A stretch of DNA of 44,668 nt, from assembly GCA_029862185.1 (NCBI GenBank), contig JAOTXX010000029.1:1-44668 (forward strand), written 5' to 3'. Below are positions 1 through 7,923 of the stretch, one piece after another (position 1 is the first letter of the stretch; every line of letters begins with the position of its first letter). Made by a program: the position numbers and the translations under genes. This stretch comes from Myxococcales bacterium. GTDB taxonomy: Bacteria; Myxococcota_A; Polyangia; Polyangiales; Houyiibacteriaceae. Below the pieces are notes generated by a model. It worked only from the letters and a program-made list of their open reading frames with translations. It was not told the DNA's origin and did no database searches.

Positions 1-394
1 ATGGCGGCAGCCCCGGGACAAGCCCGGTCATGTAGCCACCGAACGCGACCGACACGGTTGCCAAGGAAAGAACGCCCGAGGAGAGGACGATCCATCCGAC
101 CAGCAGCGAGAGGGCCGGGCGCCCAAACGCTTGCTCGGTGAAGAACGACTCGCCTGCGCTTCGGGGGAAGCGGCCGCCGAGCTCGGCGTACGTGAGGGCC
201 GTCAGACCGGCTACGACGAGCGCCACCCCGAATGCGGCCCAGCTTGCGTTCCCCGCCACCCCAGCCACCTTGCCGACGAGCGCGTAGATGCCGGCGCCCA
301 GGATGTCCCCGACGCCGTAGAAGACGAGCGCCCAAAAACCTAGGGATCGGCGGAGCTCAGCTGGTTTGGAGTCGGTCATCGGGCCGGACGTCAT
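1..394 (-). CDS. APC-superfamily amino acid permease, N-terminal part (cut by window edge)
   Basis: The minus strand is open from an ATG at 394 (in-frame ATG at 379 also possible) to the left edge, giving about 131 residues and no stop. The protein begins with a short polar stretch and then GVGDILGAGIYALVG, the glycine-rich unwound first helix typical of the APC superfamily that binds the substrate amino group. Further hydrophobic helices follow (AAFGVALVVAGLTALTYAEL, then SLLVGWIVLSSGVLSLATVS), as does the family-typical ELGGRFPRSAGE between helices 2 and 3. It should be an inner-membrane amino-acid transporter; the substrate cannot be told from this part. It diverges from the TrpB2 gene 57 bp away, so a link to tryptophan or indole compounds is possible but only inferred. 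Confidence 0.85.
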   Translation of the reverse strand, partial: MTSGPMTDSKPAELRRSLGFWALVFYGVGDILGAGIYALVGKVAGVAGNASWAAFGVALVVAGLTALTYAELGGRFPRSAGESFFTEQAFGRPALSLLVGWIVLSSGVLSLATVSVAFGGYMTGLVPGLPP

Positions 395-435
395 TTCTGG
401 TCGAAGTAGGGGTCGTCTACGACGCAAAGCGCTGG

Positions 436-441
436 TAGGCT
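436..441 (+). promoter_or_regulatory. -10-like TAGGCT upstream of trpB2
   Basis: TAGGCT carries an extended-10 TG one base before it (TGGTAGGCT) and ends 10 nt before the ATG at 452. There is no Shine-Dalgarno sequence. The transcript would be nearly leaderless. No good -35 is visible. Confidence 0.3.
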
Positions 442-451
442 CCCCGACGCC

Positions 452-1828
452 ATGAAGCAAACCAAGATCACCCTCGAAGAGAACGAAATTCCAGAGCGTT
501 GGTACAACATCGTCGCCGACATGCCGAACAAGCCCTTGCCGCCGCTCAATCCGGCAACCCAGGAGCCCATCGGCCCCGAGGCGCTCGCCCCCATCTTCCC
601 AATGGCATTGATCGAGCAGGAGGTCAGCCAAGACCGGTGGATTCCGATTCCCGAAGAGGTGAGACAGATCTACACGAGCTGGCGCCCATCTCCGTTGTAC
701 CGGGCGCATGGGCTCGAAAAGGCGCTCGATACACCCGCGCACATTTACTACAAGTACGAGGGCGTCAGCCCGGCGGGGTCCCACAAGCCGAACACCGCGG
801 TCGCTCAGGCGTTCTACAACAAGCAAGCAGGCGTCAAGCGGATCACGACCGAGACGGGCGCTGGCCAGTGGGGAAGCGCGCTGAGCTATGCCTGTCAGCA
901 CTTTGGGCTCGGCTGCGAGGTGTACATGGTGCGTATCAGCTACGACCAGAAGCCTTACCGGAAGCTGATGATGAATACCTGGGGTGCGGAGGTGATTCCC
1001 TCGCCGAGCCCGCAGACCGAGGCGGGTCGCAAGATCCTCGCCGAACACCCCGACTCGCCTGGAAGCCTCGGCATTGCGATTTCCGAAGCCATGGAGCGCG
1101 CGGCAACCGACCCCGACACCAACTACTCCCTCGGCAGTGTGCTGAACCACGTGCTCACGCACCAAACCGTCATGGGGCAAGAAGCGATCAAGCAAATGGA
1201 GAAGGCGGGCGAGCTGCCCGACGTGGTCATCGCGCCGTTTGGCGGTGGATCGAACTTCGCCGGGCTCAGCTTTCCGTTCCTTCGGATGAACTTTGCGGAG
1301 GGTCAGAACATCCGCTGCTTGGCCACTGAGCCCACGTCGTGCCCGAAGCTCACGCGCGGCGTGTTCCGTTACGACTTCGGCGACTCCATCGGGATGACTC
1401 CGCTGATTCCCATGTACACCTTGGGTCACAACTTCGTGCCGGCCAAGATCCATGCCGGCGGCTTGCGCTACCACGGCGCGGGTGCGCTCGTCAGTCAGCT
1501 CCTCCACGACAAGCTGATCGACGCGGAGGCGGTCGATCAGATCGAAAGCTTCGAAGCGGGCGTGCTGTTCGCGCGCGCCGAGGGCATCATCCCTGCACCG
1601 GAAGCCAATCACGGCGTGGCGTCGGCGATTCGCGAGGCGAAGGAAGCCAAGGAGGAGGGCAAAAAGCGCGTCATCCTCTTCAACCTCTGCGGCCACGGTC
1701 ACTTCGACATGTCGGCATACGAGGCCTACTTCTCGGGCGAGCTCCATCGCCACGAGCTCAGCCAACAGGACATCGACTCAGCCATCTCCGAGATCGACAC
1801 GCCCGAAATTCCCGATACGGCTGCCTGA
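452..1828 (+). CDS. trpB2: TrpB2-type tryptophan synthase beta-like PLP enzyme
   Basis: A 458-residue fold-type II PLP enzyme that should condense indole with serine to give tryptophan, or act as a serine deaminase-like paralogue. GSHKPNTA holds the Schiff-base lysine (K112), ETGAGQWG (about 134-141) is the substrate carboxylate loop, GGGSN (264-268) binds the PLP phosphate, and PAPEANHG near the C-terminus carries the conserved Glu. The N-terminal extension ([16 protein letters not shown]) and the length fit the TrpB2 branch, which does not form the usual complex with TrpA. No trpA lies nearby. It diverges from a permease and is followed after 17 nt by an enolase-superfamily gene, so it may serve a salvage or catabolic role rather than the main trp pathway (inference). 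Confidence 0.9.
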   Translation: MKQTKITLEENEIPERWYNIVADMPNKPLPPLNPATQEPIGPEALAPIFPMALIEQEVSQDRWIPIPEEVRQIYTSWRPSPLYRAHGLEKALDTPAHIYYKYEGVSPAGSHKPNTAVAQAFYNKQAGVKRITTETGAGQWGSALSYACQHFGLGCEVYMVRISYDQKPYRKLMMNTWGAEVIPSPSPQTEAGRKILAEHPDSPGSLGIAISEAMERAATDPDTNYSLGSVLNHVLTHQTVMGQEAIKQMEKAGELPDVVIAPFGGGSNFAGLSFPFLRMNFAEGQNIRCLATEPTSCPKLTRGVFRYDFGDSIGMTPLIPMYTLGHNFVPAKIHAGGLRYHGAGALVSQLLHDKLIDAEAVDQIESFEAGVLFARAEGIIPAPEANHGVASAIREAKEAKEEGKKRVILFNLCGHGHFDMSAYEAYFSGELHRHELSQQDIDSAISEIDTPEIPDTAA

Positions 1829-1845
1829 GAGCGCGTGTAGCGAAC

Positions 1846-3072
1846 ATGCGCATCACGTCCATCGAGCTTTTTCACGTCTCGGTTCCGCTTCGTCAGACGT
1901 TTTGGCCGTCGTGGATTCCTGGGTACCCGCAGACGCACAACCGCTTCACGCTCGCGAAGCTGGTGACCGACCAGGGGATCGAGGGCTTCGCGGCCGGGCA
2001 GTCGATGGGCAAAGAGCGGCAGGGCCTCGGAGACCTGCTGGGCGGGTATCTACTCGGAACGGATCCCACCGACATCGATCGCGTGCAGGACTTGCTCAAG
2101 CAAGCCGGGTTTTTGGGGTGGCGAAACTTCTGGTTGGAAGCGGCCTGCTGGGACATCAAGGGCAAGGCCGCGGGCAAGCCGGTGTACGAGCTGTTTGGTG
2201 GCACGCCGCGCCCGCTTCCGGTCTACCTCTCGACGGGCGAAGTGCATCCGCCCGAGCAGCGCATCGACGAGCTGCTTCGGATGAAAGATCGGGGATACCG
2301 CACGGCTAAGCTGCGGGTGAAGAGCCCACGTCTCACTGAAGACATTCGGCAGATCGAGGTCGTACGCAAAGGGATCGGTGATGACTTCGTTCTTGGTGTC
2401 GATGCGAATCAGGGCTGGTTGGTGTCGATCGTTGATCGCGTGCCAGCCTGGGATCTGAAGCGGGCCACCGAGTTCGCCGCGGCCTGTCACGACAACGGGA
2501 TCTCGTGGCTCGAGGAGCCGCTCGACTGGCACGACTACGACGGACTTGCGGCGTTGAAAAAGGCTTCGAAGGTGAAGATCGCCGGCGCGGAGCTCAACCA
2601 TGGCTGGGACGAGATCAAAATCATGTTCGAGAAGGACTGCTTTGACATCTACCAGCCGGACGCCTGCTTTGCCGGAGGCATGGCCCAGGTCAAGAAGGTC
2701 ATCGACGCCTGCCACGAACACGATCGCATCTACTCGCCGCACACTTGGACCAACGGCATCGGTTTCTACGTGAACTGGAACATGGCGCTGGCCGATCAAA
2801 AGAACAGCCACCCACTCGAGTACCCGCTCGAAGAGCCGTCGTGGATTCCCGAGTTTCGCGAAGGTATCATCGACCCGATCCTGCCCAACGAGAACGGCAT
2901 GCTCCCGCCTTTCCGGCGCCCCGGGCTCGGCTTCGAGATCGACAAAAAGAAGCTGCGCAAGTACGGAAAGCGATTCTTCAAGCTCACCGAGACCGGGTTG
3001 AAGCTGAAGGTGATCCGCGAAAAGGGGATCCGGGCCGCGCTGGATCTTAAGAAGCGGAAAGAGTCGCAGTAA
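1846..3072 (+). CDS. Enolase-superfamily enzyme (mandelate racemase/muconate lactonizing type)
   Basis: A 408-residue protein starting at the ATG that opens the real reading (MRITSIELFHVSVPL); the frame stays open far upstream but that part is antisense-like shadow inside trpB2. Family metal ligands are visible as D186 (VDANQGW), E223/E224 (WLEEP) and E249 (AGAEL). An Asp-His dyad follows at D272 (YQPDA) and H299 (SPHTW), as in the mandelate racemase subgroup. At the usual Lys-x-Lys position the sequence is K155-L-R-V-K159, so the second lysine of the motif is arginine. The reaction is abstraction of a proton alpha to a carboxylate (racemisation, dehydration or lactonisation); the substrate is unknown. 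It probably forms an operon with trpB2 (17-nt gap). Confidence 0.85.
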   Translation: MRITSIELFHVSVPLRQTFWPSWIPGYPQTHNRFTLAKLVTDQGIEGFAAGQSMGKERQGLGDLLGGYLLGTDPTDIDRVQDLLKQAGFLGWRNFWLEAACWDIKGKAAGKPVYELFGGTPRPLPVYLSTGEVHPPEQRIDELLRMKDRGYRTAKLRVKSPRLTEDIRQIEVVRKGIGDDFVLGVDANQGWLVSIVDRVPAWDLKRATEFAAACHDNGISWLEEPLDWHDYDGLAALKKASKVKIAGAELNHGWDEIKIMFEKDCFDIYQPDACFAGGMAQVKKVIDACHEHDRIYSPHTWTNGIGFYVNWNMALADQKNSHPLEYPLEEPSWIPEFREGIIDPILPNENGMLPPFRRPGLGFEIDKKKLRKYGKRFFKLTETGLKLKVIREKGIRAALDLKKRKESQ

Positions 3073-3081
3073 GGCGCAACC

Positions 3082-3107
3082 GGGGCGCGGAAATAAGCGC
3101 GACACGG
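3082..3107 (+). repeat. Dispersed GC-AT-GC repeat, copy A
   Basis: Reads GGGGCGCGGAAATAAGCGCG followed by ACACGG, starting 9 nt after the stop of the enolase-superfamily gene and in the same direction. It matches copy D (35253-35278, minus strand) at 25 of 26 positions. Its place right after a stop codon suggests a role in transcript ends. Confidence 0.7.
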
Positions 3108-3250
3108 GCCTGCGTCGAACGGCTCGGCTTGCAAATGTGGTCGGATGCACTTGGGGGCTTTGACCACGCAAGCCTCGCCTCGGCGCGCGCGCCAATCGGC
3201 GCTGGTTGCTGTCTTGCCGATTGTCACTTGCGACGTCGACTCCGACCCAT

Positions 3251-3272
3251 ATCGCGCTTTATTCCGCGCCCC
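3251..3272 (-). repeat. Dispersed GC-AT-GC repeat, copy B
   Basis: On the minus strand it reads GGGGCGCGGAATAAAGCGCG then AT, matching copy A with small changes. It lies about 200 bp beyond the stop of the minus-strand lipoprotein gene and is inverted relative to copy A. Confidence 0.6.
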
Positions 3273-3423
3273 TCCATTAATATCCATGTGCGGAGGAGGG
3301 CAGCACAGGAGTCACCCCCCGCCCCCACAAGACAGCAGGCGGCAGCGCGAGCCGGAACGGCGAAGCACGGCGCAACGCGCCGGCAAGGCGAAGCGCAGCG
3401 ACCGCCGCGCCAGGGAGGATTAC

Positions 3424-3440
3424 GGGTGGGGGTGGGCGGG
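3424..3440 (+). other. G-quadruplex-capable run
   Basis: Four G tracts separated by single bases (GGGTGGGGGTGGGCGGG) fit the G3-N1 quadruplex pattern. An upstream C-rich run at about 3313-3330 is complementary to it, so the two could instead form a long stem around roughly 95 nt. It lies just beyond the 3' end of the minus-strand lipoprotein gene. Confidence 0.5.
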
Positions 3441-3474
3441 TGGTGTAACCAAACCTGACCAGGCCCCACGCCCA

Positions 3475-3957
3475 TCAACCACCCTCCACCACATCCGCGT
3501 CATCGCCAGCGTCGGTGTTGTAGTCGCCACTCCCCATGACTTGGTTGCCGGGTGCCTGAGGTGGCATACCGGGGGATGTGCCGCTCAAATTGAAACGGGC
3601 GGTCCGGATCACCGCGCCACTTGTTGTATCGGTGATGTCGTGCTCAAATGAACCATCGAAGTCGTTCGTTTCGCACCCCGGATCCTCGTCCCAGAAGATG
3701 TCGATGTAGTCTGAAAAGTCTTCCTCCGGCGGGATTCGGTAGTTGTAGATGTCGCAGCCGTCGACGGACGGAATCGTCTGGACGGGTGGGTGAAAGCAGA
3801 CGTCCCTTGTCACCACCCCCGTCGCGCCGCTGAAACTGAACGTCCCCGGACCGCACACCTCACCCGCGGTGTTCGTGCAACCAACCGACATGAGTGCTGT
3901 CACTGACAGCGCCAGAGTCCATGAGAATATTCGCGTCACAACCTCCCTTCTTGGCAT
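3475..3957 (-). CDS. Small secreted lipoprotein, unknown function
   Basis: A 160-residue protein with a charged start (MPRREVVTRIF), a hydrophobic segment and a lipobox-like ending SVGC near residue 27, so it is probably exported and lipidated. The mature part is acidic, has several cysteines (C-T-N, EVCGPG, DVCFHP, DGCDIY, PGCETN) that could form disulfides, and ends in an Asp-rich tail. I do not recognise the family. The start is uncertain: the chosen ATG has no clear ribosome site, while GGGAGG lies just before an in-frame GTG a few codons later, though too close. It is followed by a repeat-rich gene-free stretch. Confidence 0.6.
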   Translation of the reverse strand: MPRREVVTRIFSWTLALSVTALMSVGCTNTAGEVCGPGTFSFSGATGVVTRDVCFHPPVQTIPSVDGCDIYNYRIPPEEDFSDYIDIFWDEDPGCETNDFDGSFEHDITDTTSGAVIRTARFNLSGTSPGMPPQAPGNQVMGSGDYNTDAGDDADVVEGG

Positions 3958-4319
3958 CGCGCTACGAAGCCGGGTGGTGTTGATGCATCAGGCGTGCCAG
4001 GTGGGAGTCAGGTTTTGTTGGGCAATAGAGTACCGTGACGCGCACGTTTTTCGTTTGGAGTGTGGGGGCGCGGCGGGTGCGTGGCTCGAATAGCAGGCTT
4101 TACTCCTGTTCGAGAAGCCCGGGCGGGCTGCGGACGCGGGCGAGCAGGATTGACTAGCAAACACGCTCTCCGGATCGGTTCTCCTATGCAGATGCATTCA
4201 TGGGAAGTCGCATCACGGCCAGACCCCCTCGTATTTCTCCATCGACGTTTACGTAGGCACGGGCGCGGAAAAAGGCGCGACGCAGCCCCGTGTCGCGTCT
4301 TTTTCCGCGCTCCGGTGAT
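3958..4319. other. Gene-free stretch upstream of the small lipoprotein
   Basis: No supported gene. It contains the long palindrome at 4261-4313 directly after the desaturase stop and must hold the promoter of the minus-strand lipoprotein, but I could not pick a convincing -35/-10 pair. Confidence 0.5.
4261..4313 (-). terminator. Long palindrome after the desaturase gene (repeat copy C)
   Basis: Left arm GCGCGGAAAAAGGCGCGAC and right arm GTCGCGTCTTTTTCCGCGC pair at 18 of 19 positions around a 10-nt loop. It starts 6 nt after the stop of the minus-strand desaturase gene, so it may end or stabilise that transcript. Each arm is a copy of the dispersed GC-AT-GC repeat; here two copies face each other. 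It has no trailing T-run outside the stem, so it is not a textbook intrinsic terminator. Confidence 0.5.
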
Positions 4320-5102
4320 CTACGCCGCCGCCTTCAGCTTCTTCCGCTTAGCCAAATGCTCCGCATACCCAGCGCACAGCGTGCCAAACGCCGCGTCCGT
4401 CCATGGAAAGAAACCGGCGTAGTTGCCCTTCACCTTTGCGTGGTGGAAGTCGTGGTGCGTGGCGCCGTCGCTGAAGGGCATCAGGTGGGTGGGGCTCCAG
4501 GGGAAGTCGTAACCGGCGTGGCCTTCGGCAGCTTCCCATTCGCGAAGCACGATCCAGATGTAGAGCGTGACGACGTGTGCGCCGACGAGCAGCGGGCCGA
4601 TCAGCATGACGGTGCCCGTCAGAGCGAACTCGATCGGGTGCATGTAGTTCCCGGTGATCGCCCAGGGCGTCATGATGCGGTGGTGAATCGAGTGAACGTT
4701 CTTGAACAGCCATCGGCTCTCGTGAAGGCCGCGGTGCATCCAGTAGAACAAGAAGTCGTCGAGCAGGATGAAGAATACCAGCTGAAGAACGATGACCCAC
4801 CAGGCGGGCAGCGGCCCTGCATGCACGTTCGATAGCCGAAGCAAAGGCCACGCACCCAGCGTGACGATCGCCAAGACCAAGTTATTGCGGGCGACGTGCC
4901 AAAAGGCGGGGCCCACGATGGCGCGGCGGCCGGTCTTGCGTGCTTGAATTCGATAGGGCTCCGCCCATTGGGGTTGCTTCCAGGCGAGCAGAGTAAAGGG
5001 AACGGCGAAGGCCAAGAACGAGACGAGCGCAAGGACCGTTCCAGCAACGGGAAAGAGCCAGAACAATGGCTCGCTGTAGATCTCGCTCAACCATTCCCAC
5101 AT
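4320..5102 (-). CDS. Sterol desaturase/fatty acid hydroxylase family membrane protein
   Basis: A 260-residue integral-membrane di-iron oxygenase. The histidine boxes are in order: H123-x3-H127 (HRGLH), H137-x2-HH (HSIHH) and HHDFHH (216-221), with extra histidines at 194 and 206 near the end of the membrane domain. About four hydrophobic helices are visible (residues 12-40, 74-90, 101-121 and 160-186). The family inserts oxygen or a double bond into sterols, fatty acids, carotenoids or ether lipids; the substrate here is not readable. It follows the small membrane protein gene by 26 nt on the same strand. A TGCTAGAGT box 9 nt before the ATG and the lack of a Shine-Dalgarno sequence suggest a leaderless transcript. 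Confidence 0.85.
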   Translation of the reverse strand: MWEWLSEIYSEPLFWLFPVAGTVLALVSFLAFAVPFTLLAWKQPQWAEPYRIQARKTGRRAIVGPAFWHVARNNLVLAIVTLGAWPLLRLSNVHAGPLPAWWVIVLQLVFFILLDDFLFYWMHRGLHESRWLFKNVHSIHHRIMTPWAITGNYMHPIEFALTGTVMLIGPLLVGAHVVTLYIWIVLREWEAAEGHAGYDFPWSPTHLMPFSDGATHHDFHHAKVKGNYAGFFPWTDAAFGTLCAGYAEHLAKRKKLKAAA

Positions 5103-5111
5103 CGGAAGGCG

Positions 5112-5120
5112 ACTCTAGCA
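5112..5120 (-). promoter_or_regulatory. Extended -10-like box before the desaturase gene
   Basis: The minus strand reads TGCTAGAGT, an extended -10 shape, with 9 nt to the ATG at 5102. A start site about 7 nt downstream would fall at or beside the start codon. No -35 is evident. Confidence 0.35.
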
Positions 5121-5128
5121 CCAGGCGG

Positions 5129-5572
5129 TCAGGGTTTCACTCCGCGGGCGCCGTACCAGCTCTCCACGTCGGGCCAGCTTCCCCACGGAAAGACCGCGGC
5201 TGAAACCAGGCCTGCGAACGCCCAGCCGCTGATCACGGCCCAGGCTCCCATCGGGGCGGGCTCCATGCGTAACAGGACAGCGATCCCCGCGATGCAGGCG
5301 AGCGTCTTGTAGATGACGAGATACTGGAAGAACACCAGGTAGCGAACTGGCCAGACGACGCCGAGCGCAAACATGGCGCCTTCGCCCATGATCGCGCCGC
5401 CGTAGAGGGCTTGCACGAATGGATCGTCGCCGACGTTCAGCCCCATCGAGCCCCAGGCCGCAGCGGGGTCGATCATCATCCACGCACCGATGACGAAGGA
5501 GGAGGACGCGAAGAAAAAGCAGACGAGACGAATCAATTGGATTCGGCGATCGGAGAGTCCTTGCTCGCTCAT
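5129..5572 (-). CDS. Small four-helix membrane protein, unknown function
   Basis: A 147-residue protein starting at MSEQGLSDRRIQLIR; upstream in-frame starts would overlap the neighbouring gene. Four hydrophobic stretches are visible: LVCFFFASSSFVIGAWMMI, FVQALYGGAIMGEGAMFALG, YLVFFQYLVIYKTLACIAGI and AVISGWAFAGLVSAAVFPW. It resembles small uncharacterised inner-membrane proteins and I cannot assign a role. It lies 43 nt after the ATP-grasp-like gene on the same strand and 26 nt before the desaturase, so the three may be co-expressed. A -10-like TATGGT sits 6 nt before the ATG, with TTGCGG 18 nt further upstream, so the gene may also have its own leaderless promoter. Confidence 0.7.
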   Translation of the reverse strand: MSEQGLSDRRIQLIRLVCFFFASSSFVIGAWMMIDPAAAWGSMGLNVGDDPFVQALYGGAIMGEGAMFALGVVWPVRYLVFFQYLVIYKTLACIAGIAVLLRMEPAPMGAWAVISGWAFAGLVSAAVFPWGSWPDVESWYGARGVKP

Positions 5573-5578
5573 ACGGCG

Positions 5579-5608
5579 ACCATAGGGTGACAGCGCAGGC
5601 GCCCGCAA
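5579..5608 (-). promoter_or_regulatory. Possible promoter TTGCGG-18-TATGGT
   Basis: On the minus strand TTGCGG (5608-5603) and TATGGT (5584-5579) are 18 nt apart, and the -10 ends 6 nt before the ATG at 5572. This would give a leaderless mRNA. Confidence 0.35.
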
Positions 5609-5615
5609 GCACGTT

Positions 5616-7043
5616 TCACAAGCCGAGCCGCTTCGGAAGGATCTCGAGCACGCCACGTTCGGCGTCGTCTTGATCGGCGCCGATGGAAATCACGTCAAAC
5701 TTGCCGTGCCCATCGAGGGGGCCGAGGTTGTAGAGGATGAAGCGACCCTTGCCAGTCTCGGTCTGAAAGACGAGGTCACCAAGGAGCCGGAGGAGGTCGG
5801 TGAGCCGCGCGCCGACGAGCTCGGGGTAGACGACGTCCTGTGCACGGTACGCCGGGCGTGGCTGGTTCAGCAGACGGTCGAGCAGGCTCATCGGCATGCT
5901 GGTGCCGCCCCAACGGCCGTTGCATTCGGTGAACACCACGTGAAACACGCCGTCCGGGTCGCCTGTGACCAGGTGGTCGAACGAGCAGCGTCCGACATAC
6001 CCGAGCTCTTGAAGCGCTGCGCCGACCATCAACGCGTCGCTCGCGAGCTTTTGGTTCAACGTATCGGGAAGGGTCGAGGGCCGGCTTCCAACAAACACCT
6101 TCTCTTCGCCTTTTAGAATCTGCTCGTAAATCCCGTCGAGACGCGGGTCGCCAAATCCAAGAGGTGGAATCCAAAGCTGCGTCGAAGGCGACAGGTCGGT
6201 ATCGAGCCACGCGACCGTGAGCACTTCTTCTCCGTCCGGCCATTCGGTACGCCGTAAGAACGCTTGCACCATCTCCTCAGCGTCCTGGTCCGATCGCAAG
6301 TCACGTGATGCGAAGACCGCGTTGCCCATCGCGGATGCGCACCTCGTCCGCTTGAGCGCGACGCGTTCGTACCGCTGCGACAGCGTTCGCAGATCGGTTT
6401 CGATTCCAGAGACGTCCCGAGAAATCCGTGTTTCGACCAATGCCTCGCGTCCGAGCACGCGTTCGACGAGCTCGTCGAACACGGACTTGTCGTTGGCGAT
6501 CCAAGTCACCGGAGGCGGTGGCGCGAGCACGCGTATCGGGCTGCGGCTGTCCACGCTGAGCATTGCCGCGAGCTCCCAGACATCTTTGATGCCCATGTAC
6601 GGGTGAATGGTCATGCCGCCCGCAGCGCTTGCTCTCTCGATGAGACGCGCGCGGGTAACTCCCTTGGTGCACGCTCGCGCAACGGCGATCGGCGGGCCCA
6701 CCCGATCAGCGACCAGATGCTCCGGCGCTCCCAGTTGGAGCGTGTCGTGGCAATAGGCTTCGTAGCCCGCAACGGCGGGAGTGACGGTCACATAGAGGTC
6801 GTGGTCGCCAGCCCTGAGCCGGCCCCGGTGCTGATATTCCTCGACCCCTGCGATATCGGCGAGGAACGGAATCGCCGAGACGTCGTCGAGTTGCAGCGTC
6901 GGGTGAGGAGTATCGCCGCGGTGCCAGCGGTGCGCTTCATACGGAACGAGCTGGCGCGCGATGTCGATGTCCGCCCCTAGCTGCCGACCCGCAAGACGCG
7001 CCTGTTCGAAGTCCAAGACAGCGTCGCGGGGGTGCATGCTCAC
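5616..7043 (-). CDS. ATP-grasp-like ligase (PGM1-like peptide ligase candidate)
   Basis: A 475-residue cytosolic protein. The C-terminal half carries GYVGRCSFDHLV and then TECNGRWGGTSMP, which looks like the metal-binding E-x-N strand of ATP-grasp enzymes followed by a glycine loop. The overall layout recalls PGM1-type peptide ligases (pre-ATP-grasp region, ATP-grasp fold, C-terminal cap), but I see no clean glycine-rich ATP loop, so the call is tentative. ATP-grasp ligases join a carboxylate, activated as acyl-phosphate, to an amine. The start is GTG at 7043, with ATG two codons later; a TAAAGC hexamer 6 nt before the GTG favours the longer form. The neighbours are a hydrolase upstream and a small membrane protein downstream, all on one strand. 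Confidence 0.55.
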   Translation of the reverse strand: MSMHPRDAVLDFEQARLAGRQLGADIDIARQLVPYEAHRWHRGDTPHPTLQLDDVSAIPFLADIAGVEEYQHRGRLRAGDHDLYVTVTPAVAGYEAYCHDTLQLGAPEHLVADRVGPPIAVARACTKGVTRARLIERASAAGGMTIHPYMGIKDVWELAAMLSVDSRSPIRVLAPPPPVTWIANDKSVFDELVERVLGREALVETRISRDVSGIETDLRTLSQRYERVALKRTRCASAMGNAVFASRDLRSDQDAEEMVQAFLRRTEWPDGEEVLTVAWLDTDLSPSTQLWIPPLGFGDPRLDGIYEQILKGEEKVFVGSRPSTLPDTLNQKLASDALMVGAALQELGYVGRCSFDHLVTGDPDGVFHVVFTECNGRWGGTSMPMSLLDRLLNQPRPAYRAQDVVYPELVGARLTDLLRLLGDLVFQTETGKGRFILYNLGPLDGHGKFDVISIGADQDDAERGVLEILPKRLGL

Positions 7044-7083
7044 AGGCCCGCTTTAGCGCAGCTGGGCGCGGGTTCCAGCGGGT

Positions 7084-7875
7084 TTAGTCGGGCGCAGGGG
7101 CCGGCATGGGCGGGGCATAGCTCTCGAGGAAGCCGTTGACGGCCGCCCAGTAGACATCGTGATCCGGGAACTTCTCCCACAGCGCGCGGGACCCATGCTG
7201 ACCTCGCGATGCCGGGGTGAAGAGGATCTTCTTTTTGGCAGGGGATGCATCGAAGATCGGCTTGACCTGCGCCCGCTCTTTTTTCGAGGAGGTCACGAAG
7301 AGCGGTTGCTTCACGCGCTTGGCGAAGTTCCAGATGTAGACCGGGCTCTTTTGCTTTTCGAAGTACTCGCCTGGAGCAAACGCCAACACTGCCGTCACGA
7401 CCTTCGGATGCTCGGCCGCCAAGCGAAAGACGAGCGACGCTGAATAGGAGCTACCCCACGCGATGATCTGCTCGGCGCCCAGCTCCTTGCGCGCGTAGCG
7501 AAGCGCGGCTTCCAGGTCTGCGTAGGCATCCAGGTAATTACGTGGCAGGCCCATTTTCGTGGCTCGCCGATGGGTCTCGTTCTGAACTCCGTTGACAGCG
7601 CCGCCCGAACGCTGGTCGACCGCCATCACCCGATACCCGGCGTTCACGAGCTTCGGGGCGATCTCCCTGTACTCCCCACGGCTCCATCCGGCCTGATGAA
7701 ACAGGAGGACCACAGTGGCCGATTCGTCCTTCGATGCGTAGACGTCCGCACGGCCTTGGATGCCGCCGTCCGTTGGAAAGTCGATGCTCTCTACGCCCGG
7801 CTTCGCAAGCGCGGTGCTCGCCATCCCAGCCAACATCACTGCGAGTGCCGTGAGCCCCCAAGTCAATCGTCGCAT
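7084..7875 (-). CDS. Secreted alpha/beta hydrolase (dienelactone hydrolase-like)
   Basis: A 263-residue protein with an N-terminal signal peptide (MRRLTWGLTALAVMLAGM, likely cut after TALA at residue 24). The alpha/beta-hydrolase core shows VVLLFHQAGWSRGEY (oxyanion strand), the nucleophile elbow WGSSYSAS (S143) and a C-terminal histidine in RGQHGSR (H227); the acid is probably in APGEYFEKQ or nearby. It should cleave esters or similar bonds in the periplasm; the substrate is unknown. It has a strong Shine-Dalgarno AGGAGG (7881-7886) 5 nt before the ATG. It lies 48 nt after the GH3 beta-glucosidase gene on the same strand and is probably co-transcribed with it. Confidence 0.8.
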   Translation of the reverse strand: MRRLTWGLTALAVMLAGMASTALAKPGVESIDFPTDGGIQGRADVYASKDESATVVLLFHQAGWSRGEYREIAPKLVNAGYRVMAVDQRSGGAVNGVQNETHRRATKMGLPRNYLDAYADLEAALRYARKELGAEQIIAWGSSYSASLVFRLAAEHPKVVTAVLAFAPGEYFEKQKSPVYIWNFAKRVKQPLFVTSSKKERAQVKPIFDASPAKKKILFTPASRGQHGSRALWEKFPDHDVYWAAVNGFLESYAPPMPAPAPD

Positions 7876-7923
7876 GTGCTCCTCCTAGGCGAGGCGGTCG
7901 AGAATCGGAAATGAACCCTCACC

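Larger units (their letters stand above)
3073..3474. other. Gene-free stretch with repeats and a G-rich structured segment
   Basis: I see no convincing gene here. It holds two copies of a GC-AT-GC repeat in inverted orientation (3082-3107 and 3251-3272) about 145 bp apart, then from about 3310 to 3443 a C-rich run facing a G-rich run that could pair into a long stem. No tRNA or known ncRNA consensus was recognised. Confidence 0.6.

Noticed and set aside
1339-1845. Upstream extension of the enolase-superfamily gene
   Set aside because: The frame is open but overlaps trpB2 in another frame, is Arg-rich and lacks family character; the ATG at 1846 begins the normal N-terminus.
2050-3195. Minus-strand open frame opposite the enolase-superfamily gene
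   Set aside because: Arg/Val-rich shadow sequence without motifs; the plus-strand gene keeps all metal ligands.
3082-3272. Inverted repeats A and B as ends of an insertion sequence or MITE
   Set aside because: No transposase or target-site duplication is visible and single copies occur elsewhere at gene ends, so a 3'-end repeat is the simpler reading.
3276-3474. RNase P, tmRNA or SRP RNA in the gene-free stretch
   Set aside because: None of the conserved segments of these RNAs was found.
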